Assembly (NCBI GenBank): GCA_020849325.1
Contig: JADLGL010000064.1
Coordinates: forward strand, 1-54,787
Direction: 5' to 3'
Length of the DNA stretch: 54,787 nt
From: Bauldia sp.
GTDB lineage: Bacteria > Pseudomonadota > Alphaproteobacteria > Rhizobiales > Kaistiaceae
Shown here: in pieces, positions 16,816 through 24,283 of the stretch
Layout: each line of letters begins with the position of its first letter
Numbering within the stretch: position 1 is the first letter of the stretch
The notes under the pieces: model-generated
Told to the model about the DNA's origin: nothing
Seen by the model: only the letters and a program-made list of their open reading frames with translations
Databases searched by the model: none
Translations under genes and position numbers: made by a program

Positions 16816-17362
16816 GTGCATGCCCTTCCCGGCGACTTCCGGTGCGATTTCACATGTGGGGCGCGGTGACATTTGCTCCGGGGCAAACACCGTAGGGTCC
16901 GCCGCCGGTACTATTCAAATGCAGGCGCGCCCTTTCTTCCCCCCGAAGGCCCCCTTGATGGCCACAGGGCCGGCCCCCTCCCTGGGTCGGTCGTTCATCG
17001 AGGCAGGCGCGCCTGCCTGCTTCATCCCGCGCATCGCCGTGTTCTCCGGCCGCAGACGCTGCGATGTCGGCAGTCGGCAACAGATCGGAAACGGGGCACA
17101 TACCGTGAGAGATCGGCTTGTGGTGCCGGACAGCGTGAACTCGACCCACCGGCCGCCGGGGCATGGACGAGTGGGCGAAGCTCATCGGGCACTCCGCCCC
17201 GTCCGCTTTCCGCCGGACCGTGAGGATCGTGTCGACGGGCTCAGGCCGCCACCGCCCGCGTCGGTCCGAGGAGGGCGGTGGATGCCGATCGTCTGCTCGC
17301 CAGCCGGCCACGAACCCCTGCGACCGGCCGGGACGATGAAGGGAACTGGCGTGCGCTCGCCT
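16816..17362. other. 547-base non-coding stretch with two palindromes
   Basis: No convincing gene is seen between the orphan oxidoreductase and the first Cys-rich miniprotein. It contains a perfect 18-base palindrome AGGCAGGCGCGCCTGCCT at 17001-17018 and a perfect 9-base inverted repeat CCACCGCCC/GGGCGGTGG at 17249-17281 with a 15-base loop. The second lies about 80 bases past the miniprotein stop and could end its transcript. Confidence 0.5.
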
Positions 17363-17557
17363 TCAGTGATCGCAGCCGCAATCGTCGCCACAGCCGCAGG
17401 CGTGGTCGCCATCGGCGTGATGCTCGTGGGCGGCGCCACCCGCCTCTGCGGTTTCGTCGTGGCAGCCGCAGGCGCAACCGCCGGCCTTCGCCGGCTGCGG
17501 CACACCCGCGGGCAAACCAATCGGACTCTGCTCAGTTCGCGGCTTCTCGATATTCAT
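17363..17557 (-). CDS. Cys/His-rich miniprotein 1
   Basis: The product is 64 residues with 7 Cys and 6 His, resembling a small metal-binding or metallothionein-like protein, but I recognise no named family. The layout is a polar N terminus with PIGLPAG (12-18), CACGCH at 28-33, HEHH at 44-47, and a C-terminal ACGCGDDCGCDH. The protein at 18634 has the same order of elements, so the two are paralogues. A strong GGAGGG site precedes ATG 17557. It is divergent from nsrR, and the gap between them contains an NsrR-type operator. A role in iron, copper or nitrosyl-metal handling under NO is inferred from context only. Confidence 0.8.
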   Translation of the reverse strand: MNIEKPRTEQSPIGLPAGVPQPAKAGGCACGCHDETAEAGGAAHEHHADGDHACGCGDDCGCDH

Positions 17558-17682
17558 GACTGCCCTCCGGCCTGGAGTTGGACACCTTCGGCCAGGTCAT
17601 CGCGGAGGCGCGGTCGACATCGACCTCGGTCACGCCTTCATCCGATCCCGGCCGGCCTCGACGTGCGGTTCGAGTGCTCCTA

Positions 17683-17705
17683 AATATGCATTTACAATGC
17701 ATGTT
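17683..17705. promoter_or_regulatory. NsrR-type operator between miniprotein 1 and nsrR
   Basis: The arms AATATGCATTT and CAATGCATGTT flank a single central A with 9 of 11 positions symmetric. This matches the NsrR palindrome (AAGATGCATTT, one base, AAATGCATCTT type). A second weaker site sits at 17731-17753, whose right arm AAATGCATCTT is a perfect consensus half. The position suits autoregulation of nsrR and control of miniprotein 1. Confidence 0.7.
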
Positions 17706-17765
17706 TAAGGCTATTGCTGGAGACGGCTTAAAGCAATATGTCAAATGCATCTTTGCGGTGCGACA

Positions 17766-18218
17766 ATGCGGCTCACGCTCCACACCGATCTTTCGTTGCG
17801 GCTCCTGATGTTCCTGGCCCTCAAGCCTGACGGGCTGGCAACGATCCGGGACGCCGCCGAGTGCTATGGGGTGTCGCGAAATCACCTCATGAAGGTCGCG
17901 ACGCAGCTCGGCGAGAGCGGCTTCATCGAGACGGTGCGCGGTCGCGGCGGCGGGCTCCGGCTCGGTCGGCCGGCGGCGGAAATAGGAATCGGTGACGTGA
18001 TCCGGACCACCGAGGAGGATTTCCGCATGGTCGCGTGCTTCGATCCGGGACGGAGCACCTGCGCACTTGCGCCGGCGTGTCGCCTCAGAGGGGCCCTCGC
18101 GGATGCTCTCTGGGCCTATCTGTCGGCGCTCGACAAATACACGCTCGCCGATCTGATGGTCCCTGACCGGTCCATGAGACGGCTGCTCGGGCTCGAGGAC
18201 CCGGTCGTTCGCCGCTAG
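17766..18218 (+). CDS. nsrR: NO-sensing Rrf2-family repressor NsrR
   Basis: NsrR is a [4Fe-4S] winged-helix repressor released from DNA when NO attacks its cluster. The 150-residue product starts MRLTLHTDLSLRLL with Asp8, the non-Cys ligand known in Streptomyces NsrR. Cys91, Cys99 and Cys105 (CFDPGRSTCALAPACRL) are the three Cys ligands. The HTH lies near YGVSRNHLMKVATQL, with the wing at VRGRGGGLRLG. It starts at ATG 17766. Palindromes matching NsrR sites lie just upstream. It is followed 27 bases later by moaD, an unusual pairing that puts a Moco gene in the nsrR transcript. Confidence 0.93.
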   Translation: MRLTLHTDLSLRLLMFLALKPDGLATIRDAAECYGVSRNHLMKVATQLGESGFIETVRGRGGGLRLGRPAAEIGIGDVIRTTEEDFRMVACFDPGRSTCALAPACRLRGALADALWAYLSALDKYTLADLMVPDRSMRRLLGLEDPVVRR

Positions 18219-18245
18219 CCAGCGGCCGATGGAAGGAAGATGTCG

Positions 18246-18527
18246 ATGGGCAACAAACCCGATAGCCGCACCGAGGTCGTCACCCTCTGCTACTTCGCCA
18301 GCGTGCGGGAACTCGTCGGCCTCCCCTCGGAGACGGTCGAGCTTCCCGCCGGAACGGCGACCGTGGCGGATGTCCTGGCGTGGCTTCGCAGCCGCGGCGA
18401 GGAGTACGAGGCCGCTCTGGGGCAGGGGGACGTCAAGGTGGCGGTCGACCATGTCCATGCGTCGACCACCGCCGCAATCGCCGGAGTGCGGGAGATCGCG
18501 TTCTTTCCGAGGATGACCGGCGGCTGA
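18246..18527 (+). CDS. moaD: Molybdopterin synthase sulfur carrier MoaD
   Basis: MoaD is the ubiquitin-like small subunit of molybdopterin synthase; its C-terminal Gly-Gly carries the thiocarboxylate made by MoeB. The product of about 93 residues has the beta-grasp pattern VTLCYFASVRELVG, then VELPAGTATVADVLAWL, IAFFPRMTGG at the end. ATG 18246 has GGAAGGA nine bases upstream; ATG 18240 is possible but closer. It follows nsrR by 27 bases on the same strand. moaE lies far away at 1872 and moeB at 21368. Confidence 0.93.
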   Translation: MGNKPDSRTEVVTLCYFASVRELVGLPSETVELPAGTATVADVLAWLRSRGEEYEAALGQGDVKVAVDHVHASTTAAIAGVREIAFFPRMTGG

Positions 18528-18540
18528 CCCGGCCGGTGGC

Positions 18541-18554
18541 TTGATCTGCATCAA
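18541..18554 (+). promoter_or_regulatory. Perfect FNR/FixK box upstream of miniprotein 2 and hemN
   Basis: TTGATCTGCATCAA matches TTGAT-N4-ATCAA at every defined position. It begins 14 bases after the moaD stop and lies 80 bases before miniprotein 2, with hemN next on the same strand. hemN is a well-known FNR/FixK target in alphaproteobacteria. Confidence 0.85.
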
Positions 18555-18633
18555 TGTCGCGTGCGCCGAGCCCCAGCAGTCTGTCGAATGCTGGCGCAAA
18601 TGCAGCCTGGGCTCAGGGACAAGCGAGGCGGTC

Positions 18634-18843
18634 ATGGCTATCGAGAGGCTGGCGATCGAGAAGGGTCCGGTTGGTCTGCCCGGTGCTCCGACAGGGGCCG
18701 CCAGGACCGAGGGTTGCGGCTGCGGCTGCAATCACGAAGCGGCAAAGGCGGGCGAGGCGGACCACGACCATTGCGGCTGTGGCGGCGCCCACGACGCCGG
18801 CGCCGATTGCGGCTGCGGTGCAGACTGCAGCTGCGGTCACTGA
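18634..18843 (+). CDS. Cys/His-rich miniprotein 2
   Basis: The product is 69 residues with 9 Cys and 5 His, a paralogue of miniprotein 1 at 17363. Shared elements in order: an N-terminal IEK and GPVGLPG, CGCGCNHE at 28-35, HDH at 44-46, and the C-terminal DCGCGADCSCGH. It gains an extra CGCG at 47-50. It is acidic, with no signal peptide or membrane segment, so it should be a cytoplasmic metal binder. Start ATG 18634 follows GAGGCGG. A perfect FNR box stands 80 bases upstream and hemN follows after 63 bases, so it is likely co-expressed with anaerobic heme synthesis. Function not recognised. Confidence 0.8.
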   Translation: MAIERLAIEKGPVGLPGAPTGAARTEGCGCGCNHEAAKAGEADHDHCGCGGAHDAGADCGCGADCSCGH

Positions 18844-18906
18844 GAGCGGGCGACGCAGGCTGGTCGTCCATTGTTTCGGCAGGGGCGCGACGGCGGGGAG
18901 CAGCAG

Positions 18907-20313
18907 GTGGCGAGCGTGAAAGCGAAGCCGGTCCCGTCAAGCCCGATGCCAGCACTGAGCGACGAGACACTTCTGAAGTATGCCGGGCCGGTCCCGCGCT
19001 ACACCAGCTATCCGACTGCCAATCATTTCGACAACGCACTGACCTCCGATCTGTACCGGGATTGGCTCCGTGATATCCCGCCGGATGCCGATCTATCGAT
19101 CTACTTTCACGTACCGTTCTGCCGTCAGCTCTGCTGGTTCTGTGGCTGCAACACGACCGTATTGCGTGAGGCGGAGGTCGCCCGCGCCTATGCGGATCTT
19201 CTCGTGCGCGAATTGCACCTCGTCCGGCGCCCTATGCCCGAAGCGGGCAGGGTGCGGCACATCCATTGGGGCGGCGGCACGCCCACCGCGCTCGGCAGCG
19301 AGGCGCTCGCCCGCGTGATGGACGAAGCGCGCGCCTTGCTCGACTTCGATGCGGCCGCCGAGCTTGCGATCGAGATCGACCCGCGGACGCTGACGCCGGA
19401 ACTCGCACGGTCGCTCGGCCGGCTCGGGTTCAGCCGCGCCAGCATCGGTGTGCAGGACGTCGATCCCGCCGTCCAGGCGGCCGTGAACCGCGTCCAGCCG
19501 ATCGGAGTCTGCGTTGCGGCGGCCGATGCGTTGCGCTCGGCCGGCATCGAGCGCGTCAACATCGACCTGATGATCGGCCTCCCCGGGCAGACCGAAGACG
19601 GCGTGCGGCGGAGCGTGGAGGCGGCCGTCGAGGCGCTCGCGCCGGATCGCGTCGCCGTCTTCGCCTACGCGCATGTGCCGGGCATCAAACGGCACCAGCG
19701 GCTCATCGATGCGACGGCTCTCCCCGGCCCGGCCGCGCGCCTCGCGCAGACCCGCGCGGCGGCCGCCGCGCTGTCCGGCCTCGGCTATGTCGCCATCGGC
19801 ATGGACCACTACGCCCGCCCCGAGGACCCGCTCGCGAAAGCCGCAAGGCTCGCCGGGCTGCGGCGGAATTTCCAGGGCTACACCGACGATCCGGCGGCGG
19901 TCCTGATCGGCATCGGCGCGTCCGCCATCGGCGCCTTCCCGCAGGGCTACGTGCAGAACGAGCCGAAGGTCCCTGCCTATCGGCGGGCAATCGAGTCCGG
20001 CCAGTTGCCGGTCGCCCGCGGCCGCGTCCTGAGCGCGGACGATTGCCTGCGGCGCGACGCCATCGAGCGGATCATGTGCGACCTTCGCGTCGATCTCGAC
20101 GAGGTCGCGGCCCGCTGGCATGTCCCTGCCAGCCGTTTCGATCCGGAGATCGAGTTGCTCCGGCCGCTCGTCGCGGACGGGCTCGTCACGGTCTCCGGCC
20201 GGAGCGTCGAGGTCGTTCCTGACGCGCGCCATGCGGTCCGTTCGGTCTGTGCGGTCTTCGACCGGTATTTCCGCGCCGCGCAGGCCCCGGCGGGACACGC
20301 GGCCGGGCTTTAG
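18907..20313 (+). CDS. hemN: Oxygen-independent coproporphyrinogen III oxidase HemN
   Basis: HemN is a radical-SAM enzyme that oxidatively decarboxylates coproporphyrinogen III to protoporphyrinogen IX without O2. The 468-residue product has RYTSYPTA near residue 30, the cluster motif CRQLCWFCGC (CxxxCxxCxC), WGGGTPT, SIGVQDVDPAVQAAVNR and NIDLMIGLPGQT, as in true HemN rather than HemW. GTG 18907 has GGGGAG six bases upstream; ATG 18946 is an alternative. It sits behind a perfect FNR box and miniprotein 2, which supports anaerobic induction. Its 3' end abuts a palindromic repeat shared with the convergent carbonic anhydrase. Confidence 0.95.
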   Translation: MASVKAKPVPSSPMPALSDETLLKYAGPVPRYTSYPTANHFDNALTSDLYRDWLRDIPPDADLSIYFHVPFCRQLCWFCGCNTTVLREAEVARAYADLLVRELHLVRRPMPEAGRVRHIHWGGGTPTALGSEALARVMDEARALLDFDAAAELAIEIDPRTLTPELARSLGRLGFSRASIGVQDVDPAVQAAVNRVQPIGVCVAAADALRSAGIERVNIDLMIGLPGQTEDGVRRSVEAAVEALAPDRVAVFAYAHVPGIKRHQRLIDATALPGPAARLAQTRAAAAALSGLGYVAIGMDHYARPEDPLAKAARLAGLRRNFQGYTDDPAAVLIGIGASAIGAFPQGYVQNEPKVPAYRRAIESGQLPVARGRVLSADDCLRRDAIERIMCDLRVDLDEVAARWHVPASRFDPEIELLRPLVADGLVTVSGRSVEVVPDARHAVRSVCAVFDRYFRAAQAPAGHAAGL

Positions 20314-20413
20314 AGCATGATCCGTTGAGGCCGGATCATGCTCGTCGCCTTGTTCCTTGATGGAGCATGATCTTTTTCGAAGAACCGGCAGCCACTTCTT
20401 CGGATCATGCTCC
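20312..20413 (+). repeat. Bipartite palindromic repeat, copy B
   Basis: This is the clearest copy. Part one has GATCCG and CGGATC arms. Part two has GAGCATGATC at 20363 and GATCATGCTC at its end, with inner arms CGAAGAA/TTCTTCG, forming a ~50-base hairpin. It lies exactly between convergent hemN and the carbonic anhydrase gene and starts inside the hemN stop, so it could serve as a two-way transcript end. Confidence 0.85.
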
Positions 20414-20429
20414 AAAGGCCCGCTCCGGT

Positions 20430-21086
20430 TCACCTTTCGATGGCGGTGTCATCGTCGATCGAGGGCAGCGCATCCCGCTCTACCGCCGACGACAGATGCG
20501 GGCCGATGTCGCGCAGGAGACCGTCGTGAACTGCGTAGACCCAGCCGTGGAGGTGAAGCTCCTGGCCGCGCGCCCACGCATCCTCGACGATGGGGGTCGC
20601 GGCGAGGCGACGCACCTGCATGCCGACGTTGATCTCGCACATCCGGTCGAATTGCGAACGCTCGTCGCCAAACAACGCCTCGAGCCGGCATTTGTGTTTC
20701 CGGTGCAGCATCGAGAGCGGCTGGAGCCAGTGATCGGACAGGGCGCCGCGGGCGCCGGACATCGCCCGCCGAACGCCGCCGCAGCCATAGTGGCCGCAGA
20801 CGATCAGGTGCCGCACCTTGAGCTGGTCGATCGCGAATTCGAGCACCGACAGGACATTGAGGTCGCTGGTGTGGACGATGTTGCCGAGATTGCGGTGCAC
20901 GAACACCTCGCCCGGCTCGAGACCCAGGATGTCGTTGGCCGTTACCCGGCTGTCCGAGCAACCGATCCAGAGGTATTTCGGCCGCTGCGCCTCGGCCATG
21001 TTGCGGAAGTAGTCGGGGTGCGCCGCGACCTTGCCGCGGGCCCAGGCCACGTTGCGGGCGAGGAGATGCGTAAGGGTGCGCGCCAA
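20430..21086 (-). CDS. can: Beta-class carbonic anhydrase
   Basis: The enzyme interconverts CO2 and bicarbonate. The 218-residue product carries the zinc site CSDSR (Cys43, Asp45) with GCSDSRV, then HRNLGNIV, and CGHYGCGG, giving His98 and Cys101. It is full length for the Can/CynT group. The start ATG 21086 opens MARTLTHLLARN. It is cytosolic, without signal peptide. It converges on hemN across a palindromic repeat; no functional tie to nitrate genes is evident beyond general bicarbonate supply. Confidence 0.94.
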   Translation of the reverse strand: MARTLTHLLARNVAWARGKVAAHPDYFRNMAEAQRPKYLWIGCSDSRVTANDILGLEPGEVFVHRNLGNIVHTSDLNVLSVLEFAIDQLKVRHLIVCGHYGCGGVRRAMSGARGALSDHWLQPLSMLHRKHKCRLEALFGDERSQFDRMCEINVGMQVRRLAATPIVEDAWARGQELHLHGWVYAVHDGLLRDIGPHLSSAVERDALPSIDDDTAIER

Positions 21087-21173
21087 GATCGTCCGCCCCA
21101 GTGCCGCGCGTGAAGTTACGCCTTGGTCACGTTCAGGTACCGATCATCGGCGAGGCGCGATGAAGGGCTCCTG

Positions 21174-21219
21174 CCTCAGTTGAACCGCACTTCGACCTGA
21201 GGAGAACTATCCGTTCTCC
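21174..21219 (-). other. Overlapping inverted repeats in the carbonic anhydrase leader
   Basis: CCTCAG/CTGAGG (21174-21179 with 21197-21202) and GGAGAAC/GTTCTCC (21201-21207 with 21213-21219) share two bases, so the two hairpins would compete. They lie about 90-130 bases upstream of the carbonic anhydrase start. The remainder of 21087-21367 shows nothing. Confidence 0.3.
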
Positions 21220-21367
21220 ATTGGTGGAGCGTATTGCGGAAGGTCAACGCGACGGGTTGGCACGTGGCCGGACACCACGGGAAGCTTTCCGGCACAACGA
21301 CGCTCCGTCCGGGGCTCGACGGCGCGGTTCCCGACGGCGGCTGGCCGGCATCGTCGCCGGCTGCAGT

Positions 21368-22195
21368 TCAAGGCGCCGGGGGCGGCGCTCCGTTCACCGT
21401 CGCGCCACGGGCCGTGTCCCCGGACGGGGCGCCGGTGAGCGGGTTGGCGGGGTCCCACCGGTACGTGACGCTTTCGAACCGCATCTCGCGGATGTCGACC
21501 AGCAGCATGCGGCCGACGAGGCTCGATCCGATGCCGGCGGCCTCCTTGATCACCTCCGCGGCCTGGATCGATCCGACCACGCCCGCCGCTATCCCCAGAA
21601 CGCCGAGTTCGGCGCAGGCGGGCGGTTCACTTCCGCCGGACGTGCGGGGGAAGAGGCAATGATAGGTGGGATTCTTCGTCCCGCCCGGACCCGGCGCGAA
21701 CGGCTTCAGCGTCGTCACGAGGCCATCCATCCGGATGACCGCCGCGGACACCAGCGGCTTCCGCGCGCGGAAGCACGCGTCCGAGACGACGTATCGGCCC
21801 TCCGCGCTGTCGGTGCAGTCGGCGACGATGTCGTAGTCGGCGATGAGGGCCTCGATATTGGCGCCTGAAACGCGTCCGGGGAGGACGTCGACCGCGACAT
21901 TGGGGTTGAGACGCCCGACGGCCGCAGCAGCCTTTTCGACCTTGGAACGGCCGATGTCTTCCGATGCGTACAGGACCTGCCGGTGGAGGTTCGACAGTGA
22001 GATGCCGTCGTGATCGGCGATGCCCAGCCGTCCGACGCCGGCGGCCGCAGCATAGGTGATGACGGGCACGCCGAGCCCGCCGGCGCCAATGACGAGCACC
22101 CGTGACCGCTTGAGCCGCTGTTGTCCCGGGCCGCCGACATCGGGCAGCACGAGGTGCCTTGCGTAGCGTTCGATCTCGTCGGCCGAGAATTCCAT
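21368..22195 (-). CDS. moeB: Molybdopterin synthase adenylyltransferase MoeB
   Basis: MoeB adenylates the C-terminal glycine of MoaD so that it can be thiolated. The 275-residue product has the E1-like Rossmann fold: RHLVLPDVGGPGQQRLK, VIGAGGLGVPV, DHDGISLSNLHRQVLY and DCTDS near residue 128. The region of the conserved Cys reads PACAELGVLG. The zinc-binding CxxC pairs of E. coli MoeB are not kept: the first reads TYHC and the C-terminal pair is replaced by DPANPLTG. The protein probably lacks the structural zinc. It is divergent from moeA, sharing an 80-base promoter gap. Confidence 0.92.
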   Translation of the reverse strand: MEFSADEIERYARHLVLPDVGGPGQQRLKRSRVLVIGAGGLGVPVITYAAAAGVGRLGIADHDGISLSNLHRQVLYASEDIGRSKVEKAAAAVGRLNPNVAVDVLPGRVSGANIEALIADYDIVADCTDSAEGRYVVSDACFRARKPLVSAAVIRMDGLVTTLKPFAPGPGGTKNPTYHCLFPRTSGGSEPPACAELGVLGIAAGVVGSIQAAEVIKEAAGIGSSLVGRMLLVDIREMRFESVTYRWDPANPLTGAPSGDTARGATVNGAPPPAP

Positions 22196-22277
22196 GACCT
22201 CCGGTCCCCAGGTTGCTTATTCCGCGCGGACGACACCAGATATCGTATGCCCAGGAGGGTCAGCAAAGGAGGCGGCG

Positions 22278-23477
22278 GTGGATCCGATTTCGGTTGCGGT
22301 GGCCCTTGATCGCGTGCTGGCCGGCGTCGAGCCGCTGCCGGCGGAGACGGTCGTCCTGTCGCGTGCCGCCCGACGGGTCCTGGCCGCTCCCGTCACGGCG
22401 AGGCGGTCGCAGCCATCCTTCGCTGCTTCCGCCATGGACGGCTACGCCCTGAGGGCGCCGGATTCGCATGTCGGGGCGCGACTAGATGTCATAGGCACCG
22501 CGGCGGCGGGCCACCGGTTCACCGGCACGGTCAAAGCCGGGGAGGCCGTCCGCATCTTCACCGGAGCGCCGGTTCCGGACGGGGCCGATGCCGTGCTCGT
22601 GCAGGAATCCGCCCGCCGGGAGGATTCGCATGTCGTGGTGGAGGGCGAGACCCGCCCCGGCCAGAACATTCGGCCGGCCGGCCTCGACTTCGCAACCGGC
22701 GGGGAGCTCCTGCAGCCCGGTACGCGGCTCGGAGCGCGCGAGCTCGCGCTCGCGGCGGCCGGCAACTGCAACGAAGTGCTCGTTCGCCGGTCGCCGCGCG
22801 TTGCGGTGCTGTCCATTGGCGACGAACTCGTTCCGCCCGGCGGCGAACCGGGACCCGATCAGACGATGGCATCCAACGCCCTCGCCATCGCCGAACTCGC
22901 CGCGAGCGAGGGCGCGATCGTCGAGGATCTCGGGATCGCGCGCGACGAGCCGGACGCCGTCGCGGCGCTGGCCGCGGACGTCGCCCGGCGGGCCGACGTG
23001 CTCGTGACGATCGGCGGCGCCTCGGTGGGCGATCACGACATCACGCGGGAGGCGCTCGCCCGGGCAGGGATGGCCCTCGATTTCTGGCGTATCGCCATGC
23101 GTCCGGGACGTCCTCTCGCCTTCGGACGACTGGAATCGCTTCGCGTCCTCGGGTTCCCCGGCAACCCGGTATCGAGCTTCGTGTGCGGCATGATGTTTTT
23201 GCGCCCGCTGCTCCGTCGACTCTCGGGCCGCCCGCCGGAGGTCCGCACGGAGCCGGCGGTCCTCGGGTCCGACGTCGCGCCGAACGGGCCGTGGACCGCT
23301 TACCTCCGGGCGCGGCTCGAACGCGGGACCGTTGGCCTCCCGGTCGCCCGCCCGCTGGCGGACCAGGATTCGTCGCTTCTCAGCATTCTGGTCGGTGCCG
23401 ACGCGCTTCTGGTCCGGTCGCCCGACGCTCCGGCGGCCGCTGCCGGCTCCGCTTGCGTCGTTCTGCCGCTCGCCTGA
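22278..23477 (+). CDS. moeA: Molybdopterin molybdenumtransferase MoeA
   Basis: MoeA inserts molybdate into adenylated molybdopterin. The product of about 399 residues shows SAMDGYALRA near residue 50, FTGAPVPDGADAVLVQE, the MoCF-domain motif SIGDELVPPG with DQTMASNA, GGASVGDHD near residue 235, KPGRP-like MRPGRPLAFG and GFPGNPVSS, all standard for MoeA. GTG 22278 (DPISVAVALD) has AAAGGAGG five bases upstream and is chosen over ATG 22194, which lies in the moeB start. Its 3' end meets a palindromic repeat and the convergent nnrU. Confidence 0.95.
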   Translation: MDPISVAVALDRVLAGVEPLPAETVVLSRAARRVLAAPVTARRSQPSFAASAMDGYALRAPDSHVGARLDVIGTAAAGHRFTGTVKAGEAVRIFTGAPVPDGADAVLVQESARREDSHVVVEGETRPGQNIRPAGLDFATGGELLQPGTRLGARELALAAAGNCNEVLVRRSPRVAVLSIGDELVPPGGEPGPDQTMASNALAIAELAASEGAIVEDLGIARDEPDAVAALAADVARRADVLVTIGGASVGDHDITREALARAGMALDFWRIAMRPGRPLAFGRLESLRVLGFPGNPVSSFVCGMMFLRPLLRRLSGRPPEVRTEPAVLGSDVAPNGPWTAYLRARLERGTVGLPVARPLADQDSSLLSILVGADALLVRSPDAPAAAAGSACVVLPLA

Positions 23478-23484
23478 GGCTCCC

Positions 23485-23587
23485 AGAGCATGATCCGAAG
23501 AAGCGGCTGCCGGTTCTTCGAAAAAGATCATGCTCCATCAAGGAAATAGGCGACGAGCGTGATCCGACTTCAACGGATCACGATCTA
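23485..23587 (-). repeat. Bipartite palindromic repeat, copy C
   Basis: This copy is inverted relative to the copy at 20312 and nearly identical over 100 bases, including CGAAGAA/TTCTTCG inner arms and GAGCATGATC/GATCATGCTC outer arms. It fills the gap between convergent moeA and nnrU and includes the nnrU stop codon. Confidence 0.85.
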
Positions 23588-24283
23588 GAGGCCGAGCCAG
23601 GCACCGGGGTCGCCGCCGATGAGAAGGCGGTGACCGTCGATGAGGAACCAGGCAGATACGCCGGCTACTGCGACCGCCGACAACGTCATCGGCAGCGTCC
23701 ACGCGAACCGTGCCCGCCCGGCAAGAATGGCGGCGAACGGAACGATCGAGGTCGCCCCGGCGAGTCTCTCCCACTCCTCGTCTCCGAGGCGGCGTCTGAC
23801 ACGCCGGTCCACGGGCACGAATCCGGCAAGGGCAAGAACGGCAAGGCTGCCGAACATGATCACGGAAACCACGTCGCCATTGGGCGGAACATGGCAGGCG
23901 GCCCAGAGAAAGAAGGCCCAGAGGATGGGATGACGGGTGATCCGGGCCACCGGCCCGACAACGCCGTCGCCGGTCCTTCTCACGGACATCGACAGCGGGT
24001 TCGGTTCGACGACCCCCATCACCAGAAGCCAGAACGCCAGCGGGACGCCGATCGCCGGCACCAGGGCCTGCCACGGCGCCGGCGCCCACAGCTGGACGTA
24101 GGGGGCATTGCGCGCCGCGACGACCAGCCACAGCAGGAGGAGCGTCGACAGGACGGAATACGCGACGAGATACCCTCGCCGGCCGAGATGTCGCACCAGG
24201 CGCTCCCGGATCGGCCGGCGCGGCAAGATCGCGTGGCTGACGATGAAGACGACCATAGCCGCGACAAATTGGGTCACATCCAC
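23585..24283 (-). CDS. nnrU: NnrU family membrane protein
   Basis: NnrU is a polytopic membrane protein linked with nitric oxide/nitrite reduction in alphaproteobacteria and related to isoprenylcysteine methyltransferase-like NnrU/MAPEG-type folds. The product of about 232 residues has five or six hydrophobic segments; recognisable parts are FIVSHAILPRRPIRERLV, EPNPLSMSVRR, RITRHPILWAFFLWAACH and EEWERLAGATSIVPF. GTG 24283 (VDVTQFVAAMVVF) is the likely start because the upstream frame is Arg-rich and unlike the family. Its stop is inside the neighbouring repeat. It is divergent from the nar operon with a 430-base gap. Confidence 0.9.
   Translation of the reverse strand: MDVTQFVAAMVVFIVSHAILPRRPIRERLVRHLGRRGYLVAYSVLSTLLLLWLVVAARNAPYVQLWAPAPWQALVPAIGVPLAFWLLVMGVVEPNPLSMSVRRTGDGVVGPVARITRHPILWAFFLWAACHVPPNGDVVSVIMFGSLAVLALAGFVPVDRRVRRRLGDEEWERLAGATSIVPFAAILAGRARFAWTLPMTLSAVAVAGVSAWFLIDGHRLLIGGDPGAWLGL

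Noticed and set aside
16814-17683. Open frame of 289 codons across the gap before miniprotein 1
   Set aside because: No domain, covers miniprotein 1 antisense and the NsrR operator; its start is the reverse of the Mo enzyme start.
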